Of a DNA stretch of 32,315 bases, positions 9,733-18,900 are shown piece by piece. The notes beneath the pieces were generated by a model. It saw nothing but the letters and a program-made list of their open reading frames with translations. It had not been told where the DNA came from and searched no databases. The stretch is taken from contig JAJZJF010000012.1 in NCBI GenBank assembly GCA_021810245.1, forward strand, positions 1-32,315, given 5' to 3'. A program made the position numbers and the translations under genes. The DNA comes from a bacterium. GTDB taxonomy: Bacteria; Elusimicrobiota; Elusimicrobia; UBA1565; UBA9628. The stretch's first letter is position 1. Each line of letters starts with the position of its first letter.

Positions 9733-9753
9733 AAATGGGGACAGTCCCCATTT
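9733..9753 (-). repeat. REP-like palindrome
   Basis: AAATGGGGAC A GTCCCCATTT between the coiled-coil gene and motA. Confidence 0.87.
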
Positions 9754-9754
9754 T

Positions 9755-11053
9755 TTACTTGTCAGGCGGAGCGCTAAATCCTGCGTCAATGACGGATAAT
9801 ATTTTCTGAAAATCTTGTTCCAGACTCTCGATCTCGTCGTTGGAATTGCCTCGATCGTAAAGGGGGGCGCTCTGAGTCAAGGGCATTTGCGAAGGGAAAG
9901 AATTAAGCCAATCTTTGAAGATATTTTCTTGGCTCGCTAGATGATTAAGAGAAGAACCTATTTTGTTGAGCCCTTCTTTTGTTGCTTCGGCGGTTTCCTC
10001 ATTAACTTGTTTAAAATGAGCGAATGCCTGATTGAGAGAATCTAGCTGGGAGGCGACTTGGGGACGCGCTCTCAACCAGGATTCAAGTTGAAGATGATGA
10101 GAAAGAGTCTCTTTCAATGTTGCTTCGGTTTTTTTTGCTTGGAATTGTGCGGCGGCCGCCGCTTTTTGGTTTTGAAGAAGAGCTTGGCTCAGTTCCGCTT
10201 GGTAGGCAAGAAACGAATCAACGCGGCCTTCCAGATTTCTAAATTTTTTCTCCATCTTCTCAAGGGTTTCATTTTTACGCTCATTTTCTTCTTTGAGAGA
10301 ATCGACTGATTTTAATATCGCGCTTATTTGAGACTCAATCTGCCCTCTCAAGTTTTTCAGCAGAATTTTTAACTCTTCTTCCGATTGCATCTGCTTGTTC
10401 GCGTTTTCTTTAAGAACCTTTTCAGAAGCGGCGTCTCTTTCTTTTATTTCCAGAAGCTCTTTTTGTAGTTTTTCGTTTTGAATTTCTAAACGAGACAGGG
10501 CCTCTGAAAGCGGGCGGACCCGTTCTTCTATTTTTTGAGAGATGTCTTCTTGGGGAACTTCGGCTGGAGATTCTGGCTTTCTCGCTTCAAGTTCCTCGAT
10601 GCGTCTCCGGCAATAGGCTAGATTATCCTTCATCTGTCGGTCGGATTCCTCTAGCCGCCTTTGGGCGGCGAGGTTTTGAAGAAGGGCTTCGGTTTCTCTT
10701 CTCGCCGCCTCTTGGGATTTTTCCCGCTCTCTTAGGGCCACCTCGGCTTGAATGGCGCGCTCTTGCATTTGTTGAAGTTTGTCCAAGTTAGGAGCTGCCC
10801 TTAACTCCTCAATTTTCTTTTCGATGGCTTCAAGGCGAGACTCTACGCCTTTAATCAAATCGGGAGAAGGATTGCCGGGCGCGAGAGAAGAGGTGACAGG
10901 CGCGGGGCTTGGGGTTGCGGCTGGCGCAACCGGAATCGGCTGAGGCGGCGGGATATTAGGGGAGGCCTCTTCCGGAACCTCCTCAAGAGCCCGCAATGAC
11001 GCAAAGATTGAACCTTTAGGACTACTCTCGGCCATACTTATAGAATACAGCAA
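9755..11053 (-). CDS. Long coiled-coil protein with Pro/Ala-rich N-terminus, unknown function
   Basis: 432-aa ORF, extensive E/K/Q/L heptad-like composition, in the same operon as MotA/MotB. Confidence 0.75.
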   Translation of the reverse strand: MLYSISMAESSPKGSIFASLRALEEVPEEASPNIPPPQPIPVAPAATPSPAPVTSSLAPGNPSPDLIKGVESRLEAIEKKIEELRAAPNLDKLQQMQERAIQAEVALREREKSQEAARRETEALLQNLAAQRRLEESDRQMKDNLAYCRRRIEELEARKPESPAEVPQEDISQKIEERVRPLSEALSRLEIQNEKLQKELLEIKERDAASEKVLKENANKQMQSEEELKILLKNLRGQIESQISAILKSVDSLKEENERKNETLEKMEKKFRNLEGRVDSFLAYQAELSQALLQNQKAAAAAQFQAKKTEATLKETLSHHLQLESWLRARPQVASQLDSLNQAFAHFKQVNEETAEATKEGLNKIGSSLNHLASQENIFKDWLNSFPSQMPLTQSAPLYDRGNSNDEIESLEQDFQKILSVIDAGFSAPPDK

Positions 11054-11095
11054 AAAGGCGTTTTAATCACGAAGAAATGACGAAGAAACGCTCCG

Positions 11096-13624
11096 CTACC
11101 TCCGCTGCTTTCCATTGCTTTCTTTTGCGTCTTTTTCTTCTTCCATGGGAGATTCATGGATTTGAAGCCCTAATTGCGGCGCGATGGTTTTAATGCGCTG
11201 TTCTGAGATGAGTTCAGAAACGCTTTTCCCAATTTTGTCTTGGGCCGTTTCCGCTTGTTCTATTGTCGGAGAAGAAGCTTCAATCATTTCGCTTAAGACT
11301 CCCCAAGCCTTTTCCGACAGGTTTTGCTTGATGGCTTCTACCACGCTTTGAGGACCCTCGTGGAGGGCCGCGCTCCACTCTTGATAGGTGACCAAGGACA
11401 AAAGGTACGACCATTCTTGGGGCGTGAGTTTTGAAAGATCCTCGATGAAAAAGACCCTCTTTCTCAATTCCTCGGCGAGGGCGGCGTTTTGAGCGCGCAC
11501 GGCTTCAAGCATTTCATGCCGCCTTTTCTGGCTGGCCGCCGACATGAGTTCAGCCAGGTAATGAACTCCTCCCACGGCGCCGGACAGACGCCTTTCCAAC
11601 TCTTCTTTGAGGTTGACGATAATTTCAGGATCGATAAAACGCGGCCTGGCTAATTGACTGATGACGGAACTGGCCAGTTCCGGCGGAAGGGCCTCGATGA
11701 GTTTCTTAGATACTTCCGGAGCCAAACGAGAGGCGACAATGGCGATATTTTCAGCCGGTTCCGGCAGGAGCATTTGAGCCAATGTCTCGACTTGCTCTAT
11801 TCTAACTTCGAACATGATTGGCGCGTTTTTGCTTTCTTCCGCATTTTCTCCTGATCTTTGTTCTCCAATCATCAGAGTATTGCGTCCTAAAACACCTCCC
11901 GAGCCTTCCCCACTTTCGCTTTCAAGCCCTTTCATGTCCATTGAAATTTGCTGAGCCTGGACATTAGCCATCATTCTCATGGCATCGGCAATCTTGATGA
12001 ACCCGACGGCGATGACAACGAGAGCCATAAAAAAGAGAAAGCCGGTCAGGATATACCTTAGGAGCATCCCGGCTGTTTGGGGCGAATACCACACCGTTTT
12101 CCAAATCGGCGAAAATTCTGTGTGGACGACGGTCAGAGAATCCCCTCTCTTAGGATTGAGATTGAGAAGGTCCGCCGTAATTTTCCCGATTTCGGAACTG
12201 CGATTGCCTTTGACGGAGTTGTCTAAAATTAACGTCACATCTAGGCGTTTGACAAAGTTGGAGGGGAAAGAATCTTCCTTTTTATAGCCTTTCATTTGTG
12301 GCGGCGGCGCGGGCATGACCGGGCCGCCGGAATCAAGAGGAACCCCGGGCAAAAGTTCTTCCGGACGCGCGGATTTGCTCGGTTCTTGCCAAAGGTAGGG
12401 CAAGCCCGATGTTTTGGTGGTCGTGATGCTGGCCCCTTCGGTTTTAAAACTTTCCGTTTTCGTAAAATCAAGGGTTGCATTGATAATGACCTTGGCGCGA
12501 TTAGGGCCCAGGATATTGAGCAGAACTCCGTCTACCTTTGTTTCGAGAGATTTTTCAAATTTAGATTTTTCAAGAAAAGGAACCACTGTTTGCGCTTGGA
12601 TGGGCTTTGGGATCAAAGAAAGGCTAAGCAATCCAAGAAAGGCCAAAGTCAGCCGCATCGGATTTGAACGCGCGGGGCGCCTAGCCTTGAGCGGAATTCG
12701 CACCCAGAAAGTGGATCCATGCCCGAGCCCGCGACTGTCGACGCCGATTTCTCCGCCGTGAGCCTGGACGATTTCTTGGGCAATAGCCAGCCCCAAGCCC
12801 CAGCCGCCCTTTCGAGCTTTTTCGTCTTTGATATGTTTGGATTGATAGAATTTCTCAAAAATTTTCCGGCGCTCTGTTGGGTGAATTCCAGGTCCGTTGT
12901 CTTGAACGGAAATCATCGCCATTCCCCCCGCAACCTCGGCTCTGAGTTCGACTCGCCCCCCCGCGGGAGTAAATTTAACGGCGTTTCCTAGGAGATTGGT
13001 CAATACCCGCCAAATACGGTAGCGGTCGGCGGTGATGCTAATTCCCGGCGGAGGTTCCCGAACGGAGAGAATGACGCCTTTGTTTGAGGCTCCGGGGGCC
13101 AGTGTCGCCCCCACTTCTTGAATGAGCCCCGCCAGATCAAAGGGAGACATTTCCATGCGGAATTTTCCCGCCTCGATGACGGCGAGATCGGTGAGATCTC
13201 CCATCAGATGGTTGATTTGTCTCGTCGCGGTCAAAATCATTTTAGAGAGGACCTGTTCTTTGGGCCCCAAATTTTTATTTCGCGAGAGTATATCGCTGTA
13301 TCCCGTGATCGCGGTCAAAGGATTGCGGATGTCATGAACCGCCATTGATAAAAACTTCATCTTGAGATTATTGAGCCGAGCGAGTTCTTCATTATTCATT
13401 TGAAGGCGCAGGGACAAAGCTTCCAATTCTTGAGCTTTTTTCCCCAATTGGCTTTTGGCGACGGCGATTTGAGTCATGAACTTGGTAAACATAAGGTTAT
13501 TTCCCCTTTGCTTTGCGAAATAGCGATTGGATTGCGTGAACTCCATGACCCGGCTGACCACAAACATCAAAGCCCCCAGGACAATAAAGAGGCTTGGAAT
13601 AAAAACCAAGGCAATCATGTCCAT
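11096..13624 (-). CDS. Fused ORF: sensor histidine kinase (HisKA-HATPase) joined to a truncated FliF-like C-terminal domain, TM and FliG-like domain
   Basis: H box AVHDIRNPLTAITGYSDIL, N box LTNLLGNAVKFTPAGG, G boxes VQDNGPGI/GGWGLGLAIAQEIV; then MRLTLAFLGLLSLSLIPKPIQAQ (signal peptide-like, ATG at 12658), FliF-C-like EKSLETKVDGVLLNILGPNRAKVIINATLDFTKTESFKTEG, TM YILTGFLFFMALVVIAVGFI, FliG-like NIAIVASRLAPEVSKKLIEALPPELASSVISQLARPRFIDPEIIVNLKEELERRL. Could be two genes (about 12659-13624 and 11096-12658). Confidence 0.8.
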   Translation of the reverse strand: MDMIALVFIPSLFIVLGALMFVVSRVMEFTQSNRYFAKQRGNNLMFTKFMTQIAVAKSQLGKKAQELEALSLRLQMNNEELARLNNLKMKFLSMAVHDIRNPLTAITGYSDILSRNKNLGPKEQVLSKMILTATRQINHLMGDLTDLAVIEAGKFRMEMSPFDLAGLIQEVGATLAPGASNKGVILSVREPPPGISITADRYRIWRVLTNLLGNAVKFTPAGGRVELRAEVAGGMAMISVQDNGPGIHPTERRKIFEKFYQSKHIKDEKARKGGWGLGLAIAQEIVQAHGGEIGVDSRGLGHGSTFWVRIPLKARRPARSNPMRLTLAFLGLLSLSLIPKPIQAQTVVPFLEKSKFEKSLETKVDGVLLNILGPNRAKVIINATLDFTKTESFKTEGASITTTKTSGLPYLWQEPSKSARPEELLPGVPLDSGGPVMPAPPPQMKGYKKEDSFPSNFVKRLDVTLILDNSVKGNRSSEIGKITADLLNLNPKRGDSLTVVHTEFSPIWKTVWYSPQTAGMLLRYILTGFLFFMALVVIAVGFIKIADAMRMMANVQAQQISMDMKGLESESGEGSGGVLGRNTLMIGEQRSGENAEESKNAPIMFEVRIEQVETLAQMLLPEPAENIAIVASRLAPEVSKKLIEALPPELASSVISQLARPRFIDPEIIVNLKEELERRLSGAVGGVHYLAELMSAASQKRRHEMLEAVRAQNAALAEELRKRVFFIEDLSKLTPQEWSYLLSLVTYQEWSAALHEGPQSVVEAIKQNLSEKAWGVLSEMIEASSPTIEQAETAQDKIGKSVSELISEQRIKTIAPQLGLQIHESPMEEEKDAKESNGKQRR

Positions 13625-13643
13625 GGCGACTCCCCCCAGAAAG

Positions 13644-13654
13644 GGGACTGTCCC
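13644..13654 (+). repeat. REP-like palindrome core
   Basis: aaaGGGGACTGTCCCCttttttt between the PorV-like gene and the kinase-FliF/G gene. Confidence 0.85.
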
Positions 13655-13661
13655 CTTTTTT

Positions 13662-15212
13662 TCATTTTATGTACATCTCCATAAACTTCTTGAGATCGAC
13701 GTCCTTGGGGTCCAAAGAAAGGGCCTTCTCATATGCTTTCTTGGCTTCTCTCTTGTGCCCCCAGGCGAAATAAGCGCTTCCTAGGCGAGTCCAAGCGGAG
13801 GATTCATCGGGATTAATTGTGATGGCCTGTTGGCAATCCTTGACGGCGTCGGCAAAGCGCTTTTGATAAATAGCCTGAAGCGCGGTTTCCATTTTCTTAG
13901 AGACAAATTCCGCTGGCGGCAGCAAATCTCCCTCCGAGACCTTCATCCTAGTAAGATAAGCCATCGTCTTAACAAAGTCAATATAGGGCATTGTTTTATT
14001 TCCGGAGCCTGCGGCCACCGAAGCCCAAATCATCGCCGCGCCATCGTGTCCGTCTAAGTAAGAGAAAATGGATTTTTGAGCCAAGAGGGCCGCTTGGTCT
14101 TGGGAACGAAGCGTTTTAATCTCATCGGGGCGTTCTTTGAGATCTAAGGCGTTGTTAAAAGACTCTAAAAGTTTTAACTTTTCCTTCCATTCTTGTGGGA
14201 CTTGTGCGGGATCGATGCCCAGCGCTTCTTCAAGGGCGAGCTGCGCATTGAGATAGTTGCGCCTATTGAGCTCTTTTTTTGCCGCTTCAAGATAACTGTC
14301 GGTGTAGGTGGTCAGGGGCTTTTCTTTTTTCTTTCCCGAGAAACGGTAATTGAGAGAAAATCTTTCTCCGAGACCAAAGACGGGATCGTTGACCATTGCG
14401 ACATCGGCCTCAAGAGATTTGTAATAGATGCCGGCTCCAAATGTGAGGCCTTCCGGGATATACCCGGCGCGGATGGCGAACATCCATATCCGATATTCAG
14501 CGCCGATTCCATAATCTCCGTCATCTCCATAATCAGCGGAGATGAGAAGATTGTCTATGGGGGTGATGGCAAGTCCAGTGCGAACGACTGTTGGAAGCCG
14601 GTCAAAGGTATTTTGCGCGCCGCTAAATCCATTTTGAATGACCACGCCCGCGGTGACCATATTGTCGAAAAAAGGCCCGTATTGAGCTCCGAGATTTCCT
14701 CCGTAAAGCATGTCGGAAGAACTTCCTCCAAGGCTGCGGCTGAGGCCCTGAAAAGATCCCCCCAAGGATAAATTGGGGATGATGACGTTTCTCAGTCCAA
14801 ACCCCGCGCCGTATCCGGTTTCTTGAAAGCCAAAACTTCCGGTCAGATTATTTTGAGAATCCCGCTGTTCGGCTCCGCTGATTCCCATGTTTAGGGCTTC
14901 TACGCCCCAGGCTCCTGGCATTTTTGAAAAATTTTGGGCGTAGGATAAGTCTTCATATGACGCTCCGCCGATGAGACTTGCCTGCATGGCGCTGATATCG
15001 GGACCATTGAGAAGACCGAGACCCGCCGGATTGTAATAGAGAGAAGAGGCTCCGCCTGCAATAGCGGTATAGGCGTTTCCCATTCCCATCGCGCGGGCAT
15101 CGGCTCCAAATTGAAATATCTCGTTGGGAGATCCGGCGTAGAAGCTGCTGGCAAAAGCCGCGCTCGTGAAACAAAGCAAAAAAAGGGACAGTCCCCATTT
15201 CCAAGGGAACTT
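13662..15212 (-). CDS. PorV/PorQ (UPF0164)-like outer-membrane beta-barrel protein with C-terminal TPR repeats; start codon uncertain
   Basis: GLSLFLLCFTSAAFASSFYAGSPNEIFQFGADARAMGMGNAYTAIAGGASSLYYNPAGLGLLNGPDISAMQ is a PorV/UPF0164-type N-terminus; TPR at the end (DESSAWTRLGSAYFAWGHKREAKKAYEKALSLDPKD). No ATG/GTG/TTG in frame close to the signal peptide; the longer ORF to 15953 is antisense to the transposase. Confidence 0.78.
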   Translation of the reverse strand, partial: KFPWKWGLSLFLLCFTSAAFASSFYAGSPNEIFQFGADARAMGMGNAYTAIAGGASSLYYNPAGLGLLNGPDISAMQASLIGGASYEDLSYAQNFSKMPGAWGVEALNMGISGAEQRDSQNNLTGSFGFQETGYGAGFGLRNVIIPNLSLGGSFQGLSRSLGGSSSDMLYGGNLGAQYGPFFDNMVTAGVVIQNGFSGAQNTFDRLPTVVRTGLAITPIDNLLISADYGDDGDYGIGAEYRIWMFAIRAGYIPEGLTFGAGIYYKSLEADVAMVNDPVFGLGERFSLNYRFSGKKKEKPLTTYTDSYLEAAKKELNRRNYLNAQLALEEALGIDPAQVPQEWKEKLKLLESFNNALDLKERPDEIKTLRSQDQAALLAQKSIFSYLDGHDGAAMIWASVAAGSGNKTMPYIDFVKTMAYLTRMKVSEGDLLPPAEFVSKKMETALQAIYQKRFADAVKDCQQAITINPDESSAWTRLGSAYFAWGHKREAKKAYEKALSLDPKDVDLKKFMEMYIK

Positions 15213-15942
15213 TTGCGCCCCCCTGGCCGTATAAGAAATAGGGACAGTCCCTATTTCTGAACTAGAGGAGTAATTGTATGCCAAGACATGGAAGGATCTT
15301 GATTGAAAATGGGGCTTATCACTTAATGGCTCGCGGCAATAATAGGCAGGCTGTTTTTCATGATCCGGTTGATTATGAAAAATTCCTAGACATATTGATT
15401 TGGGCCAAAAAGAAAAATCCTTTTTGGCTTTGCCATTATGTCTTAATGCCCAACCATGTTCATTTCTTAGTTCGTGTTCTGAAATCGGAAAATTTAAGCA
15501 AGGCCATGCAACGGCTTTTCCAGGGATATTCCGATTACTTTCGGGGAAAGAATTCTCTAGTGGGGCATCTCTGGCAGGGGCGGTATAAAAGCGTTGCTTT
15601 ACCGACCGACAAAAGTCTTCTTCTCTGTGGACGCTATATTGAATTAAATCCCGTTCGGGCTGGTTTGTGTCAAAGTCCTGAGGATTATGATTGGTCCAGT
15701 TGCCGATTTTATTTAAGAAAAGGGGACAGTCCCCTTTTTCGCTCTCTTTTGGATGAGAACCCTGCTTATTCTTTCCTCGGAATTTCGCCTGATGAGAAGG
15801 CATGTATTTATCGAGAAATCTTGAAAAGAACTGAGGATGATGAAACGATCCGTGGTGTGATGGGGCTTGCGTCTTGCCCTGGTCGTCCGAAAAAAAAGGG
15901 ACAGTCCCTTTTTTGATAGGGCTAAAAAATGGGGACAGTCCC
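15185..15942 (+). mobile_element. RAYT locus with clustered REP-like palindromes
   Basis: Intact GGGACAGTCCC cores at 15185-15195, 15241-15251, 15723-15733, 15898-15908 and 15932-15942, all A-centred on the + strand, around the transposase. Confidence 0.75.
15278..15916 (+). CDS. REP-associated tyrosine transposase-like protein (RAYT, Y1/IS200-like HUH family)
   Basis: MPRHGRILIENGAYHLMARGNNRQAVF...YVLMPNHVHFLVRVLKSENLSKAMQRLFQGYSDYF...GHLWQGRYKSVAL...RYIELNPVRAGL; HUH motif HVH and Tyr in YSDYF. Surrounded by five copies of the GGGACAGTCCC palindrome, one internal and one spanning its C-terminus. Confidence 0.9.
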   Translation: MPRHGRILIENGAYHLMARGNNRQAVFHDPVDYEKFLDILIWAKKKNPFWLCHYVLMPNHVHFLVRVLKSENLSKAMQRLFQGYSDYFRGKNSLVGHLWQGRYKSVALPTDKSLLLCGRYIELNPVRAGLCQSPEDYDWSSCRFYLRKGDSPLFRSLLDENPAYSFLGISPDEKACIYREILKRTEDDETIRGVMGLASCPGRPKKKGQSLF

Positions 15943-15952
15943 TTTTTTCTCA

Positions 15953-18900
15953 TCAGTGAATTACCCCAATTTTGTATTGGACGGTCGCGCCATTGGCTTT
16001 AAGAATCGCGATATAAATGCCCTTGGACACCTTGCGTCCTCCGGCATCACTCCCGTCCCAGGTGACGGTGTTTACCCCTTGTTCTCCTCCCGCTCCGCCG
16101 CCTGAAAAACTCATCGTGCGCACGAGATTTCCGAAAACGCTATAAATCTCTATCGTGACATTGCCCGGAGCGTCCAAGGTATAGACGATGGTCGCCACGC
16201 CGGAATTAGAGTTAAAAGGATTGGGGTAGGAAGAAACATTGGATATCCCGGCCGTTGATTGCGTTCCATAGAGAACGCGAATCGTGTTGGAAGGCGAGCT
16301 TTGCACCCCCGCTCCGTTGACCGAACTGACACGAAACAGCAGAGTCCCTTGCGGCGGGTTATTGAATAAGAAGGGAGATGCGGGAATAAAATTTGCCGAC
16401 AAGGTCCCGTGAGGGCCGGCGACCAAGGCTGTCACCGCTCCAGTCTTGGCGTTGTACCAGGTCGGATGTTCCACATCGGAGTATTCAAGAAGGTATCCCG
16501 AAAGTCCCGAAGGCCCAGCCGTTCCAGGATTCCAATTAAGGTAAATTGAACTCGCGCCTATTTGAGCCGCTAAATTTGTCGGTGGGCCGGGAGTAATAAG
16601 GTCTACGAGAAACCCGGGACTCGTTCCCACGGGGCTTGTATAACCATAATTAGATGTCGCTTCAACTGAGACGTAGTAGGTCGCTCCGTTTGAAAAGAGA
16701 AGTCCCGTTGCCGTGAAACTCGAGGCGTTAAGCGGAATCGCGGTGTAAGGCGCGACATCCACTCCGCCCGGAGTCGTTCCTACGGCGTAGGCCGCGCTGG
16801 AGATGGAGCCGACCGAGACAGTTGAATACCAGATAAAAGTGACCGAGTCAAAAGAACTGGTGTAGCTTCCGTTTGGAAGCGTCACCAGCGGTTGCGTTGG
16901 AGTTTTGGCGTTTAGAATCGGCGCCAAAGCCGAGACAAAAGGAAGACTTGAGCCAGACACGGTGTCTGGCGGCGCGACTGTAAAGTTTGAGGCTCCGGCC
17001 AAAGATATTCCAATAGTGTCTCCTGGAGTCGCGTTGATGTCGATAGTGAGCGTCACGAAATAATTTAAGGGCGTGACGTTCGTGATTTGAGGATTAAAAA
17101 ACGCGATATTGGCGAGTCCCGAGATAAATGTTCCACTTCCAATTAAGACATCGCTTGAGTCCCAAACGCCGTTGCCGTCGGAATCGGCGTAAACTTTTAC
17201 GGCGTCAATTCCAGAATCAGGGAGACTCCCATCTCTCGATATCGCGATATTAGTCCATGTTACTGAACTGCGCAGAGTTGAGACCGTGATCTCCGCCGCC
17301 AGAGCTTCTTGAGCTTGCACGACTCCCGCGGGGTTGATTAGAGATGTTCCCGATGGAGTCATGATGTCAGGCTCTTTTGTGATAGGAACGACGCTTGAGT
17401 TCGCGGGAAAAGTCGTCGTTGATGGGACAATAAAGTTGGGCGCATTCACGCTTAGATCGCTGGTCGTGGTCACGGCTACGCCGAAGGTATGATAATAATC
17501 GGCAGTGGAGCTAATATCAACCGCCATTATTAAACGAATTGGGGTTGTGCTGACGTTTAAGGGATTGGTGAGGCTTAAAACCGCGGCGCCTCCGACAAAC
17601 GGGTAGTTCGCGGCGGCAAGCAAAGGGTCTTGCGAAACGCTGAGGATTCCATTTCCGACTGCGTCTTGATAAATCTCCGCGCGCGAAATATCCAAACTCG
17701 TCGCGGTTCCTGAAGACTGAATTGTCAGAGCGCTCAGAGCCAAGGCGTATTGCGTGGTGTTGAGCGTCAAATTAAGCATTTGCTGGTTGGTCGCGCCCTG
17801 CATGAGACTTGACGGCGCCTCATCTTGCCCCGATACAAAAAGCCCCGCCTGAGTGGCGGTAATGGGCGAGGTTGAGGAATCAATAGGAAAAGTTCCGGAG
17901 ATACTCGTTCCGGGGTTTGTCAGAGTAATGGAGAGACTGCTTTGAATTCTCCCTCCCAAAGTGTCGCCGGTAACGGCCGTTGGGCTAATATCGTAGGTGA
18001 CAAAATAGACGTAGGTCGTTCCGGCATAAAGCGTTTGAGTCGAAAAATTAATTTGAGCGACGCCGTTTGTGAATTGCGCCGACCCCAGGAAATTGAAAAT
18101 AGCGGGGTCAAAAGCTTCGGGCGGGTTCGGATCCTGCCAGAATTTTACGGAGGAAACGTCGGTGTCATGACCAATTCCAAGACGATTGACGGAAATCCCC
18201 GCAAATGCCGTGTTCTGGGTATTGACGTTAAAACTCGCTTTCAAAACGGTGTAGTTGGAAATGCCTTGAAGGAAACTTGCAGGCGCGAGATTGGCTCCCA
18301 CGATTGAGAGAGTGTTGAGATTTTCAACCGTCATCGTGGAAGATGCCACCGGAGTGCTCAAAAAGACCACGGTGTCAAGAGTGTCAATGAGCTGGACATC
18401 TGTGGTTGTGGTTACCGCGATTTGCATGGTGTCGCCCAAAGCGGCGTTGACGGAAAGATTAATGACCGCAAAATAATAGATGGGCGTTTCATTGACGGTG
18501 TCTGAGGCCGCGGGCGCGGTGAAAGCGACAGTCGCGACTCCGTTAGTAAATGAGTCATTTCCTGATGAAACGAGCCCGTCTACTCCCGGATCGTAGATTC
18601 CATTGTTGTCGTTATCGCGATAGAGAGAAATCGAGCTAATGTCATTAGAGGGCGCGGTTCCCTGAAGATGAAAAACAATTTTTGAAAGAGTGCTCGTTCC
18701 GGGTGTGGTGGCGGGAACTTGAAATTTCAGAGCCAGCATTGAAATTCCGGTTGTTCCGGGAGAGTCATATGACGGAGCTTGGCTGACTGGAGTGACGTCT
18801 AAATTGTTGGGGCCGTCGACTATGGTCGCCGTGCTTGAAATCAAGGGGTAAATATTTTTCTGGCCGCCGCTAGCTGAATAGCCGCTAGAAAACACAAATG

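Noticed and set aside
12296-12761. Plus-strand ORFs antisense to the kinase-FliF/G gene
   Set aside because: Shadow ORFs opposite strong coding sequence with no domain resemblance.
15185-15942. CRISPR array or tandem repeat
   Set aside because: Spacing between palindromes is irregular (about 34 to 480 nt), the units are only ~11-23 nt, and a transposase gene occupies the interval.
15213-15953. N-terminal half of ORF 13662..15953 as a protein extension
   Set aside because: It is antisense to the well-supported RAYT transposase and consists of translated palindrome copies (KKGTVPFFS, KGDCPLF); the PorV-like protein begins near the signal peptide at about 15212.
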